A DNA stretch of 64,000 nucleotides, taken from contig JASPKZ010004953.1 of NCBI GenBank assembly GCA_030220185.1, forward strand, positions 532,501-596,500. Reading direction: 5' to 3'. The notes below the pieces were generated by a model, which was given only the letters and a program-made list of their open reading frames with translations, did no database searches and was not told the DNA's origin. This document shows, piece after piece, positions 10,595 through 21,601 of the stretch. Both the position numbers and the translations under genes were made by a program. Each line of letters opens with the position of its first letter. Within the stretch, counting starts at the first letter, position 1. The DNA comes from Diploptera punctata (taxonomy: Eukaryota; Arthropoda; Insecta; Blattodea; Blaberidae).

Positions 10595-10883
10595 TGTTTA
10601 GCTTTGTGTTTCACCTTGCGCTTCTAGTGACGTCACCTCGTTTTCGCACCGAGACGATGCGCAAATTCTACCGCGCATGCGTGTGGTAATGTCAAAGCTT
10701 TGTGTTGAAAAGTGGGAGCTAAAACAGCTGATGTTGGTATATAAACAAAGCGGCATGGCCGGATCCAAGGATTTTTGCCAAAGTAGCGGAGTGAAGTGTT
10801 GCGACCGGAGTGACATATATCATTAAATTATATATTATTTTTAGATATATCGATCAGCCAGTTCGTAGCACACAGAATCAACA
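10595..10883 (+). promoter_or_regulatory. Candidate host-gene promoter and 5' UTR
   Basis: Unlike its surroundings this segment has several CpGs and clustered motifs: a perfect CRE palindrome TGACGTCA (10628-10635), an NRF-1-like GCGCATGCG (10673-10681), CAGCTG E-boxes (10591-10596 and 10725-10730) and a TATA-like TATATAAA (10738-10745). The start codon of the candidate exon follows about 140 bases after the TATA-like box. Motif calls are by eye. CRE plus NRF-1 is typical of broadly expressed genes. Confidence 0.5.
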
Positions 10884-11034
10884 ATGAGACCACCACAGTT
10901 TGGGGCAGATATTACAAATCAAGCCAACAATGAACCAAACTTGCCTGCAGTGATGCATTGCACGCGCATGGCAGGGAGAGCTATCATCAGAGTTGTAGGA
11001 AGATGCAATGATGCAAAAGAAAACAACAATCTTG
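10884..11034 (+). CDS. Candidate first coding exon, LRRC20-like leucine-rich repeat protein
   Basis: ATG at 10884 (context CAACAATGA) opens 50 codons that end at 11034 just before a strong donor, GTAAGC. The intron is phase 1: the split codon begins with G. The peptide starts MRPPQFGADITNQ; its second half, MAGRAIIRVVGRCNDAKENN, resembles from memory the short N-terminal helix that precedes the first leucine-rich repeat of LRRC20, where the next residue is Asp, consistent with the split G codon. Downstream ATGs (Met24, Met29) could also start translation. LRRC20 is a small cytosolic repeat protein of unclear role. No following exon with an LRR consensus was found in the window, so the intron would be long. 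The family call is inference; that this is a genuine exon is better supported by promoter, Kozak context and donor together. Confidence 0.45.
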
Positions 11035-11206
11035 GTAAGCTTATCATAAAATTAGTGATAGTGTGAAAATATAAGTGTCTGTGTTTGAAAGTGTTATAAT
11101 TACTTCGCTTCACTAACGTACATTAGACTGACAAGTGAGTTTGCCAATTCTGTTATTAGTTGCACAATAACAAAACTGTAGCCCTAAATACATAGTCTAG
11201 TTGGCA

Positions 11207-11258
<52 letters not shown>

Positions 11259-12870
11259 TGCTTATTTTATCTGGCAGAGTAATTATTACCTTAAAAGTGA
11301 CTAACAAATATTAAATATACACTTACAATATTTAAAATAAGCGATAATGTATCAAATGTATAACTACGTGTTTCAAAATTGTGGGAATATATTTCATTTG
11401 TTTCACATTTTTGTTTCCACTCGGACAAGTATTGCACAACTTAATGTGCAGGAAAGTAACGTCGAAAGTTTTCTTGTGGTGGGAATGAGAAATCGGCTGT
11501 ATGAAAACAAAGCAATGCAATAATGTAGCTCCATCTAGTCTTGCGAATTGTGTTTATGTTCGTTGATAATACATCATAATAAAAAAATAATAATTCTGTA
11601 TTTATTATAAATTATATTTACTTCAAAATATATTATGTTTTAATTGCTTTTAATGCTGTCAAAATGAAGCTGTTGCATGTAGATAACCCCCCCCCCCTTT
11701 TTTTCGTATAGGGTGGTTTAGAGTAGAACATACGATGATTGTATTTAATAAAATTCAGCATACATTTTTCATAAGTCATTGCATTTTTATTGTATTAGTT
11801 TGATACTTAACATTTTCTAATAACTGAGTCCTTTCATTGCAATGCGCAAGGAAGATTGAAAATAACATTGAAAAGGACAATTGAAAAATGCGATGGGTAA
11901 AAGTTGCAAACAGGCGAAGAATTTGGCAAGAAATAGAACCAAATGGAAGAGTTTCAGTAAGTCCATATGCTCCAATTAGGAACAGAAAAATAAAATGATT
12001 TTGATATGCATCTGATTGTAATCTCATAATATTTTTATTATCGGATTCATTGTGGCATATTTAATCAGTACAAAATCACCAAAAGCTAAATTAAATAATA
12101 CATTTGATTTTTATCGAAAATTATTAAGACAATAATTAATATAAATGCGATACATGTTCGCGTTAAATAGTATAATTTCCTTAAATAAAGTAATGCCCTA
12201 CAGAAGATGTGTTGCCAGTGTGTTGTACAATACTACACAGGTGAACCCTTATAGGACAGGTCAATCAGTCTGAGCCTGCGCGTACGTATTTCATTGTTCA
12301 TCTGTTTGGTGACAGTAAACAAAGAAATCAGCTGAGCGGTTAACTTCCTGTCTAGCAGTGACATTTTCATTGTGGTTGACTCAAACTGTGTTGGTATTTA
12401 AATGGAAAACACGACATTCGTCCTACTCAAGGCTGTTGCTTTGTTTACCTTATCTTTGAGATAAGAGAAATCAGCAGAGACATTGACCCATGTGCTTATT
12501 TCACACTCTGTGATCATCTTCTTTATTCCAACATGAGACAAAAGTAAATATATTTTTAAAGTATTATTTTTTATTACATTTTCAGTATAATTTGAAGATG
12601 GTGGTGCATTTTTTTCCCCTAGTTTTATCGTGAAATGTTCTGGCTATTTCTTTGCAATAATGAATTAGAAAATAATATCACGAACTATATTTATATTTAT
12701 TTGATATTTTCTCTACGGCATTTCCGTTTTAAATTAAATTTTTGTTATTATGACGGGTGTGTGGGTAAATTGTGTTAACTGTAGTTTTGCACTGCATCTC
12801 CTTAATTTATAATTCGAATTAAATTTTTAAAATAAAACATCTGTAAGTAAAGTGGTTTCAGGTTAACAAT
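11035..12870. other. Presumed intron or intergenic, AT-rich
   Basis: No further exon recognised. Holds an (AAT)n run at 11208-11258 and a C/T homopolymer stretch at 11688-11704. 12230-12540 is slightly less AT-rich but has no sustained frame or repeat match. Confidence 0.35.
11208..11258. repeat. (AAT)n microsatellite
   Basis: Uninterrupted AAT trinucleotide run of about 16 units. Confidence 0.95.
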
Positions 12871-13210
12871 GTCCCGCGACGTAACCTAGCGGTTTCAGCA
12901 CCATGACTTTGTGCCAAGGGACTTGCGCTAGTTCGAATCTTAATGGGGGTAGACATTTATTCATGGGATTTCGGCCAGTATGAGACCGGAGTTCACCCAG
13001 ACATCGTGAGTAATTTGGGCAGACACAATAAGTAGCTGTTCCAGGTTAAGAAAATCAGCTAATAACGCTGAGAGTCACGATATGCTGACCACTTATCACC
13101 TCTATACTGGCTCAATGATCGTTTACTTCTGTGATTAACACATATAGATGCGAGACCAACAGCTGGATAGTAGGCCAAGGCCTTCTAGATCTAAGGCTCC
13201 ATGGAGAAGG
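12871..13210 (+). mobile_element. SINE-3, tRNA-derived, diverged
   Basis: Head GTCCCGCGACGTAACCTAGC (A-box region) with B box GTTCGAATC, then body motifs ATTTCGGCCAGTATG, CACCCAGACATCGTGAG and AACGCTGAGAGTC shared with copies at 26.2, 36.7, 41.3 and 62.5 kb. Confidence 0.75.
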
Positions 13211-13729
13211 TGAACAAACACTGTGAAGGGATCAGGAAGTCAAAATATAAAAAAATGCAGATTTTGAAAAACTCTTCAAATTTTTATCTTAAAATCAGCT
13301 TTTTGAAGTCACCACACTTTACATACCCATCACCACTTATTTATCTTATCGTGATGTTTGGTTATATATCTATGTGAACATTAAAACGGCCCACTAGATA
13401 CATAGTGTTGTGGTTATTTTCGATTATCTTCTCGATTATTTTTTTATTACATCTCGTGTTACCAATCTAATTCGAGTTGAGTAATTCCACCAAGAGGAAT
13501 ATTTTAAAGTTAGGGTGAATTACATTGAGGAACAAAAAATAAACTTTTTTTTTTGTCTCAGAAAGAAAAATATGTGATTCTGATAGTATTTTTTCTCCTG
13601 AATTGAAATATGATATCGGTTTTTCTCCATCACGCAAGGTTTCCGAGAGACAGGAATTTATAATTTCAAACACTTGAATATTTTCTACGTTCGTAACTAC
13701 ACAATATTCGAACATTCATAGAATAATTA

Positions 13730-13760
<31 letters not shown>

Positions 13761-13840
13761 CACTTATTTATATAAATTTTAATAAATATATTAATTATTA
13801 GTCCATATGTTATTACCTAGAAAGTAAGAAATTACGATTT
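13211..13840. other. AT-rich spacer with (TA)n run
   Basis: A TA run lies at 13732-13760. No gene or element ends recognised; the 82-codon minus frame at 13467-13715 has no motif. Confidence 0.4.
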
Positions 13841-13973
13841 TCTGCTATATTTCGCCTGTGGAGCATCCCTCTTGATGGTCCAACAATAATCGGCCAGCAT
13901 ATTAGGATTCCATTTGCCTTGATATATCTTTTCCATAGCTGAAATATCCTGATGAAAGTGTTCCCCGTTTTAT
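13841..13973 (-). pseudogene. C-terminus of an unidentified repeat-encoded protein
   Basis: Minus-strand frame reads GEHFHQDISAMEKIYQGKWN, then ADYCWTIKRDAP and KYSRKS before a stop at 13841. The motif order FHQDI..ME..YQGKW / MLADYCW / RKS is one I remember from multi-copy hypothetical proteins in arthropod genomes. I cannot name the family. Upstream sequence on the minus strand (14000+) has no matching frame, so only the end survives. Confidence 0.5.
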
Positions 13974-13974
13974 T

Positions 13975-14548
13975 TTACAATGGACAAATGGACGAAAAAA
14001 CGTTTATTAAAAAATAATTATTTAAATTCATTAATTGAAATTGAAAAAAAAACTGTTGGCGATGGAGAAATTCCGAATACATATTTGAAAACACGATAAA
14101 GAACTGCATTAAGTACAACTATTGGTACTCATGAGACAAAAATCATGTTGACCAGTGTTATTTGTGTTAGCTTCTTAAGTTTGAAATTTTCGTAGTTCCA
14201 TACTGTTAATATACATATACTGTATTTCTCTTCTCTTCAGATTTCAGTCCGTGACGTAATTTTTTAATTACAGCAAGTGGATGATTTACAAAATATATTC
14301 TGTAGTGTACATGCCTGAAATTATGAGATTGTAAATAAACCATACATAAGATAGAAATAAAAGTAATTGTGAAAAAATCTTATAAATTGTGAGTTTAAAT
14401 TAATGTGGCTAAGAAGAGATTTGGACTAAACCATAGTACATTCCCTCAAAAATATTCATCTAACCACAAAATGTCGGTTTGTCGGTTTAGAAATAAATTA
14501 AATAATAAACTAATATGGTATAATAAATATGCAAGGTCATTTATAAAT
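13975..14548. other. AT-rich spacer, no feature
   Basis: Nothing beyond short open frames without motifs. Confidence 0.4.
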
Positions 14549-14885
14549 GGTGGCTCCGTGTCACAAGCGGTTAAATATTTGCCCTCCACCTCTAGGTTCC
14601 AACTTCGCGTCTGGTCACTCCATGTAGTGGATGAATCGTAGCGAGGGCAGGTTTTTCTCGAGGTTTGTCCTGTTTTCCACTACCAAAAGTCTGTTTCCAC
14701 TACTTTTCCATACTCATCCATTTAATTTCACTTCGTTTAATCTGCCCCTGTGAGTGTGCGACAGGCCTGGTATCCATGTATCACAGATGTTCAATAATAG
14801 GGATACCATCTCATCCCTTTACGCCGGACACGATGTAAACAGTTTATCGCTTATGCATTAACACCCTTTCCTATTTTTAAATCTC
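14549..14885 (+). mobile_element. SINE-6, tRNA-derived, diverged
   Basis: Head GGCTCCGTGTCACAAGCGG, body GGGCAGGTTTTTCTCGAGG, TTTTCCATACTCATCCATTT and CATCTCATCCCTTTA match the younger copy at 56932-57263. The A-box region has diverged (CGGTTAAATATTT). Confidence 0.7.
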
Positions 14886-15285
14886 CACTTCAGCAGCAGC
14901 ATTTGGAGCACACAATTTTGAATTTTTTAACTTTCCTGAGCACCTAATCTTTATCTGCGTCGGACTAAATTGAAGGACGTTCACTTCTTCGTTTGTTTTG
15001 AATTTCTTTTTAATTTGTACACGCTATTCGCTTAACCATATCGATAGCTTTGTTTTTTGTCTCTCATAATTTTTTTTTTCATTGCAATTTATTTTACCTC
15101 TTTAGCAGTTTCACGTAATTTTCGTCCCATTTTTGTTAATTACTTTTAGGCCTACTTACTGCATGCAACCTAACTACAGATTAATTAAAGCATTTTAACA
15201 AAAGAGTGCGATCTAATGGCGGCGAATTCATAACTTCTGTATACTAGATATTGATAATTATTTGTTTCATGTATAAATATATATA
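14886..15285. other. AT-rich spacer, no feature
   Basis: No coding or repeat match recognised. Confidence 0.4.
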
Positions 15286-15665
15286 TTTTTTTTTTCAAAT
15301 GTACCAGGTTTGTCTTTCGACATTCCTGGTTTCTCTCCTGGCATGGCGTACTTGTAACCCACTTCTGAGGTTGGGGCGCCTGGAAGGCGGGGTTACGTTG
15401 CCCCGATGATATGATGGGTGATGATGATAATGGTGCGCCAGGAGAGTCCCTAATCCTAATCTAAATCTGAATACGAATGATGATGATTGCGATGGCCATA
15501 TGATTTCGGGGACCGTTTGGGCCTTAAAGTTTTCCTCACATTTGTCTTACAGGTGAGGAAAAACCCCGATAAAAACCTTACCCAGAAAAACTGTCCCGAC
15601 CGGGATCGAACCCGGGCCCGCTGCGTGACAAGGCAGCACGCTACCCCGAGACCACAGCGGTGGAC
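15286..15665 (-). mobile_element. SINE-1b: SINE-1 head joined to SINE-2 type tail
   Basis: Right part (15477-15665, minus) is the SINE-1 head and body with B-box complement GGGATCGAACCC and the AACGGTCCCC block. At about 15477 it switches to a tail carrying GGTTGGGGCGCCTGGAAGGC and GGTTACGTTGCCCC, ending in a T run at 15286-15295 (poly-A on the element strand). A second copy with the same junction is at 42225-42609, so this is a true subfamily. The tail also ends SINE-2 elements at 17.2 and 32.2 kb. Confidence 0.85.
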
Positions 15666-16368
15666 TGTATAAAAATATCTGTCTTCAAAATTATTAACGA
15701 TCTGAAAAAAAAAAAACACTTAAGCAGTTTTTATATGTTATCGAAAGAGTGACAACCTTTCATCGTAAAAATTCAGCCTTCAAGAAATGCGGACGTGGGT
15801 TCCACTGGGGTAAAATATATATTATTTAGAAGAAATGTCAAAATCGAATTATAAAACGCAAAAATATTACTTGCTGAAGCCTAGTCGTAACATAATATTT
15901 ATGTTCTTTGTAATTTATCTGCTAGGAGTAATACTTTCTCGAGCAGCTGTACACTCAAAGACATCAAAATTTGTTGAGAAGATAAAGAGAGGAACTGATC
16001 GGCAACATTTCTATACTGGTGAACCTGAACACAGTACTATTCAGTCTAGTTAGTGTCCTGTATCCACATCGAGTTCTCGGTGAACGCACGAAGCAGTGCC
16101 GAACAATGTTACATAAACGTAAATGGATAAGTAAATTGACAATTCGCTGTATGACAACGGCATTGTATTTTATGCATATCGTTTTGGATTACTTCATTTG
16201 TGGTGTGTGTGAAGTAAATAACATACGGTAGACTAGATGACAAGTAGGCATATAGTCTACTACTGTTAACATCCCCCCCCCTTTTTTTTCAAGTCTACGG
16301 TGACGTCAGATCCAATAACGTGTAATGTACATAGAATCTTCTACTTAACCCGACAACTTGAGATCAAC
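15666..16368. other. Spacer with C/T homopolymer
   Basis: No gene recognised. A CCCCCCCCC/TTTTTTTT run lies at 16272-16290. Confidence 0.4.
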
Positions 16369-16382
16369 ATGAATTTGTATTT

Positions 16383-16614
16383 AATTTTAGGAAGTTATAT
16401 TTTGAGGTAATTTAATTATATTATTTTTAGTCTGATCATCTTACCTCAATATTAATGTTGATTTGTTCTTGAACATGTTTCAAAACAATTCTGTTTTATC
16501 GTCAGCTTTTCCAGACTCGGAAAAGCTGAGGATAAAACAGAATTGTTTTGAAACATGTTCAAGAACAAATCAACATTAATATTGAGGTAGGATGATCAGA
16601 CTAAAAATAATATA
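16383..16614. mobile_element. Foldback element FB-1 with hammerhead-like core
   Basis: 232-bp insert flanked by ATGAATTTGTATTT at 16369-16382 and 16615-16628 (14 bp). From 16415 to 16616 it is a near-perfect palindrome with a 6-base apex (AGACTC, around 16513-16518). Both strands carry a core beside the apex: plus CTGAGGA (16526-16532), T, hairpin AAAAC/GTTTT, GAAA (16550-16553), then the palindrome ACATGT and T; minus strand has CTGACGA (16505-16499). No ORF. Confidence 0.85.
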
Positions 16615-16628
16615 ATGAATTTGTATTT

Positions 16629-17084
16629 TTAGACATGTCTAAATCTTACTGTTCTTTTAAATTTTACGTATTTTAGACAAGCGTCAGTAAACAATCAGTT
16701 GATTTCAATGCAACGTAATTTACAATTTGTGTTATCCGGTGAATACAACTTTTACCTAATTTATAACTGCTCTAAAATCATTTAACTTTGGAGCAGCATG
16801 ACATTTCACAAATGAACAGTTAACAGATGTATCCGGCTGATGACACCCGCAAGTGGAGCAGTTCCTCACTGTCAGTGCTTCTCTCCATCATTCAAATTTA
16901 AACCTGTTCTCATTGTTGGAAAGAAGTTTTTTTTTTTTTTTTTTTACATTTTGCTGTCATAAGTAGACAAATATTTCCTCCTACATACATATTTACACAC
17001 AAACTTAATGAAGAATATTTAAATACTTTTTGTCATAAATTCAGAAATCACCACCAATGGTAAGAGCGAGTTGAATCTTCTTCC
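16629..17084. other. Spacer with poly-T
   Basis: T run at 16926-16945. No gene or element recognised. Confidence 0.35.
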
Positions 17085-17215
17085 GAATGCAGTATTGGGT
17101 GATGATGCCCGTTCTGCGACTACAAAAACTGATCTTTCCATCGGTTGAAGGGTCTTCCCAGGTCTCTTTTATTATCCGCCTGCTTATTTCTTGTAGTGAG
17201 TGGAATCTTATTCAG
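17085..17215 (-). pseudogene. Short LINE 3' end fragment
   Basis: Minus translation contains GRPFNRWKDQFL followed by a stop and remnants of a His-rich (GAT)n tail (GHHHP). This is the very end of a non-LTR ORF2; heavily truncated. Confidence 0.5.
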
Positions 17216-17243
17216 GAAAAAAGTATTTAAGTATATATATATA

Positions 17244-17532
17244 TTTTTTTTTTTGTTTAATGCCACCAGGTTGTCTTAGATTTCTGGCGTTCTCTCCTGA
17301 CAATGGTGGAATTGAACCCAATTCTAAAGTTACGTTACCTCTCTGATATGATGGGTGATAAACGATATCGAAGTACCAGGAGAGTCCTTAAATCTAAACT
17401 TAACAAGACCATGGGCGATCACAGAAGTAATTCCCTTTAAAAAAAAATGCTGTGGTCTGATTGGGAATCGAACTCGGGACCTCATAAACTTTAGTCGGAA
17501 GCTCTGAACATAAGATCATGAGCCTGGTCTGA
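17244..17532 (-). mobile_element. SINE-2, tRNA-derived
   Basis: Head at right in complement (GGAATCGAACTCGGGACC is the B-box complement; ATCATGAGCCTGGTC the 5' end). Tail with GTTACGTTACCTCTCTGAT, ACCAGGAGAGTCC and a T run at 17244-17254. Same family as 32194-32507. Confidence 0.8.
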
Positions 17533-17689
17533 TTTAAATATTGTGGGGCACTAATATTAGTATTAACAAAAACTAAAACTAATTCCAACTATAACGTTTG
17601 TACGACTGGAAATAGAATCTAGTCTCGCTGAATGAGAATTATCATGCTTATGCCTATGCAACACAGCGATGATTAGATACACTACCTTG

Positions 17690-18144
17690 TGAAATAGTAT
17701 ATTACGATGCGAGGTTGGGAAGTGGCTTTTACAGAAGCGAGGAAATGTTTAAAACCGAGCGATAGCAATGTTTTTAATTTCAGAAATTCTGTAAAACACT
17801 TCACAAACGTGCGTTGTACATTATTTTTTGCTCGATGGTGTTTTCAAATTAACAAATTATAGTAAAATAATATATTTGTTGGAAATATTTGCGTTCATTA
17901 TAAACAACTGACTAGCGTTAACAGTGCGGACAATGTTTATTAGTTGAGACTACAGCAGGCCGTGATACCAATCAGTCATAAAATGGCGGCAAATATGTAT
18001 TTATTGTTTCAAATAAAGCTCAGATCATTTAAAATGCAGTGATTTGTTTCGTACAATGTATATGAACACTACCTTTTGGATATATTTTTCTATATACATT
18101 GTACGTAGTATACATAAAGAGCAGTGGTTTTACTTCCCGCACGA
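17690..18144 (+). repeat. N element, plus copy
   Basis: About 455 bp found again in inverted orientation at 43070-43558: shared blocks include GATGCGAGGTTGGGAAGTGG, ACGTGCGTTGTACATTA, AAAATGGCGGCAAATATGTA and GTTTTACTTCCC. Ends carry related GGGAAGT motifs in opposite orientation, suggesting a DNA-transposon remnant; no transposase frame. Confidence 0.65.
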
Positions 18145-18661
18145 TAATTAAAGAAATAAAGGAAGTTCCTCCTTTTAATATTCTGAACAGGTCAGATCAC
18201 TGTTTTGCAGTGACTGACTCTAACAAATACGTTGAATATAGCAAATAACGAACAGATTCCTCGACCTACACATTTTATAATTATTTGTTCAATAATTGTG
18301 TTTTTAAATACTGATTTTACTGAGTTGTTTCCGAAAAAAATATGAATTAATAACCTATAATGTTTGTTATAATATACAGTTTGATGTATTTCATTTTTTT
18401 CTCCACTAGGGTACATTCTTACAATATTGCGAACCTATTTGGCAGTAAATAGTATGATCAAGCTGCAGTGATGAACAAATGAAATATAACCAAACATTTC
18501 TCATTTGTTTTCAAACATCGCCATTTACATTAAATATAAAAATATTTTAAAATAACTATATTTAAATAATGATTTGTGAGTTAACAATAGTCCTTACAAA
18601 TGCCACTATTGATTTCCAAATCCTTTAGATAAATTGGAAATCACTCGTGGCATTACTTATG
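18145..18661 (+). mobile_element. M element, 5'-truncated, abuts N
   Basis: Starts inside M (AAGTTCCTCCTTTTAATATT) and ends ...GTGGCATTACTTATG. Directly followed by a second M copy at 18663, so the two are in head-to-tail tandem. Confidence 0.75.
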
Positions 18662-18662
18662 A

Positions 18663-19473
18663 CTATTTAACTCATGCCACAAATGCTAGTCAATGACCAA
18701 TCACTTTTCAATGAATTTTATTTTACAACCAATGACAGTCGTGTTTGACCTCGCTCTTTATCGATTTCTCTTTATCAGCTCCTGCTTTTGTGATAAAGAA
18801 AGCTCCTTCTTTTTAATGTTCTGAACAGATCAAAATATTATTTTTCTCCTACAAATACATTGAATATAGCAAATAATGAAAAGATTCCTTGATTTTACTG
18901 AGTTGTTTAGTAAGAAAATAAACGAATAACCCGTAATGTTGATTATGATATATAGTTTGATGTGTTTCATTATTTCTCCACTTGGGTGCACTCTTACAAT
19001 ATTGCGATCTTATTTGGCAATAAATAATATGATCAAGCAGTGAATGAACATAACCTCACATTTCTGATTTGTTTTCAAACATCGCCGTTTACATTAAATA
19101 TATAAATATTTTAAAATAACTATAGTTAAACAATGATTTGTGAGTAAACAGCTTAATTTTATTCGTTAACCCTTAAATTGGCAAAACACACATTTCTTTA
19201 TGTTAGTTATTTAATTGTAGCGGACCGCAGTGAAAACGGAATCTTGTATAACTGCTATTATTAGGTATATTGTATAATTATACACACATTTAAGTGGTTT
19301 ATTTTCGTTCGCTTTCTTCTGATTTATTTTAAAATATTAAATTAATTGAACCAACTGATGTATCCAAAAGGATACATTACGAATTTAATGGTTAAATAGC
19401 CCTAACAAATGCCACTCTTGATTTCCAAATTCTCTAGATAAATTTGAAATCACTCGTGGCATTACTTATGACA
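18663..19473 (+). mobile_element. M element, near full length, carrying a nested MITE
   Basis: Begins GACTATTTAACTCATGCC, ends TGGCATTACTTATGA. Contains the internal hairpin GATTTCCAAATT...AAATTTGAAATC near the 3' end. A 222-bp TTAA-type MITE is inserted at 19170-19391. Confidence 0.8.
19170..19391. mobile_element. piggyBac-type MITE inside M element
   Basis: Ends CCCTTAAATT and AATTTAATGG are inverted repeats, and the insert is bracketed by TTAA at 19166-19169 and 19392-19395. Other M copies read ATTCGTTAAATAGTCC straight through, so the empty site is visible. No ORF. Confidence 0.8.
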
Positions 19474-19807
19474 AATTCTGAAAGTTATTCGATCTTATGC
19501 CATGTCCTACCGGAGGAACTATTGTAGATGGTGCTGGTATATTCATTTTCACCTCATTACACTTGGGATATATGGTTCACTGAATAAATTGCAGACCTAC
19601 ACCCAAAACATCGAAATAATAAGGTCGCCCGGAAATAGTTTCAATTGCTTATTCAAATGCTACCTCACATTTATTTATATAATATATCAAATATCTAAGA
19701 TATTTTTCTTGCAAATAAATTATGCTAAAAACTGCTCCTAAATTGTAGATTACTTTGACATCTTTGAAAGAAGCAGGTTTACATTTTCAAGTAGATGAAT
19801 GGTTCCA
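19474..19807. other. Spacer, no feature
   Basis: AT-rich; the 79-codon frame at 19502-19741 shows no recognisable motif. Confidence 0.35.
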
Positions 19808-19960
19808 ATTTCAAACCCGGCCGGAACCGATGGATAAAAAAAATCCTAAGCTTAGCTTTTTAGAGGTCCAGCAACGTCATAGATTCACAACATTTTAAAA
19901 TAACCTGAAGCCTGAAGTAGGAGGCCTCTGAGCAAAACTCCTTGGTGTTTTAACTCAGAT
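19808..19960 (+). mobile_element. SINE-4 fragment
   Basis: TTCAAACCCGGCCGG (B box) followed by CGATGGATAAAAAAAATCC and GGAGGCCTCTGAGC, matching the SINE-4 head-body junction. Diverged and truncated at both ends. Confidence 0.55.
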
Positions 19961-20335
19961 TAAATATCACAATGCTTTCGGAAAAGTACTGGTAGTCCTA
20001 GACTTTAGATACAGGAAGGAATACGTTATATATTAAATGCGAAACAATCTAAAATTAGGGTAATTTCATACATTCAAATCTCAGATTATCTTATCTTGAA
20101 CAATTAATGGAAATGGGACGTCAGCATCATTCAAAGAAAAGATTATAATGACAATGGATGTGTTGCTTAAAATGACTGTAAAGAAAGCAACATATGTTTC
20201 ATTTCACAATGCGTTGGACATCGTGACTTGATGTGAATTTAATGTTTAAACTTTGTGCTACTTTGTGTTTAATTATAACATTTTAACACATCCTAATGTG
20301 TGTCTCTTTCTTTACCTTGGTTTAACCTCTCCATT
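19961..20335. other. Spacer, no feature
   Basis: No coding or repeat match recognised. Confidence 0.35.
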
Positions 20336-20465
20336 TGTAGGCAGTTTCACATAGCCCACGCTATCCAGGTCTTACAGGAAGACGACCTGTCTAATAACCA
20401 CATAAGAACTTGGAGGGCTTCCCCAGATGGGTGATCAGCTTAATGGCGGGTCAACCTCCGAGATA
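20336..20465 (+). repeat. R7 dispersed repeat
   Basis: Shares CCGGGTCTTAC-like, TCCCCAGATGGGTGATCAG and CTCCGAGATAACA with 29102-29250 and 32588-32748. Possibly the body of a decayed SINE; no tRNA head seen in this copy. Confidence 0.5.
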
Positions 20466-20473
20466 ACATAAAT

Positions 20474-20603
20474 CATCGTTTCCCAACCTGTGGTTCGCGA
20501 ACCCCCAGGGGGTTCACCAAATATTTCAAGGGGTTCGCCAAAACTTTTTCGTAATGGCGGATTTCGAGTTTAGTTCTATTTTTGTTTCCTTCATTTCTGC
20601 AGC

Positions 20604-20651
<48 letters not shown>

Positions 20652-21391
20652 TAAATTTAATTATTATATTAACCCTATAATTCCCCTTGTTGCATATGTA
20701 TAAGATCGGGAATTTATCACATTATTTCCACGATAGATTAATATTTACCGCGAATGTCTGATTTTACAGTCATGTAACAACATTAGGAATGCATTTGTTT
20801 TCGCTACAACTAGGCCTATGCGTTGTGTAAGTTTTAAACCGTAACTAGAGTAACTTTAGGTTTTAACCGTTTAGGGTTAAGTTAATTTAAGGTTATTAAA
20901 CCATCCATCCATAGTAATTCTGCCAGAAGGCAGGTCCTTCACTGCAATCATAGGATTGTCATGCTATGCTTGCACCTTTACTAGGGAATTGTAGGTGTGG
21001 TAGCTTCCCGTTGCTTTCCACACCAGTGAAGGGTGATGGTGATGATGATGATGATAATGATAAGGATGATGATGATGATGATGATGATGGCCATATGATT
21101 TCGGGGACCGTTTGGGCCTTAAAGTTTTCCTGACATTTGTCTTACAGGTGAGGAAAAACCCCGATAAAAACCTCACCCAGAAAAACTGCCCCGACCGGGG
21201 ATCGAACCTGGGCTCGCTGCGTGACAAGGCAGCACGGTACCTCGAGACCACAGCGGTGGACTTTTATTAAACCTTTTGCTTGGAATTAAATGTTATGCAT
21301 GTCTACTGTATGTATATTTAAAAGTTAGTGGTTCACCCACCTCAGTTCTTTGTGGAAGGGGTTCGCGAGTCGAAAAGGTTGGGAACCTCTG
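20474..21391. mobile_element. hAT-type MITE carrying a SINE-1
   Basis: Ends TTTCCCAACC...GGTTGGGAA are inverted, flanked by the 8-bp duplication ACATAAAT at 20466-20473 and 21392-21399. Interior has an (AAT)n run at 20606-20648 at the position where the sister copy at 37307-37858 also has a trinucleotide run. A SINE-1 is nested at 20903-21263. No transposase. Confidence 0.9.
20903..21263 (-). mobile_element. SINE-1, full length, nested in hAT MITE
   Basis: Complete: 3' end CATCCATCCATAGTAATTC at left, (GAT)n run 21036-21090, and tRNA-like head at right (GGGGATCGAACCTGGGC is the B-box complement). Flanked by TTATTAAACC at 20893-20902 and 21264-21273. The 95-codon frame is a SINE read-through. 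Confidence 0.92.
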
Positions 21392-21439
21392 ACATAAATG
21401 TTTAAAACAAGACATACTATTCACTATTAAACAAGGCGA

Positions 21440-21583
21440 ATATCTTATGCACTTGGGGACTATTTAGGCTTTAAAATTCCCTGTTATTTGTCTTAAAGGT
21501 AGGAAAAGCACACATCCAGGAAACGTGTTCCGAATGAGGATGGAACCCTCGACTTTACCACTAGACCACAGTGGTAAACTATA
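21440..21583 (-). mobile_element. Old SINE-1 head fragment
   Basis: GGGGACTATTTAGGCTTTAAAATTCCCTG and TTTGTCTTAAAGGTAGGAAAA-type blocks, a B-box complement region (GGATGGAACCCTCGAC) and ACCACAGTGGT at the end. Highly diverged. Confidence 0.55.
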
Positions 21584-21601
21584 TCTCGACATAATATTTT
21601 T

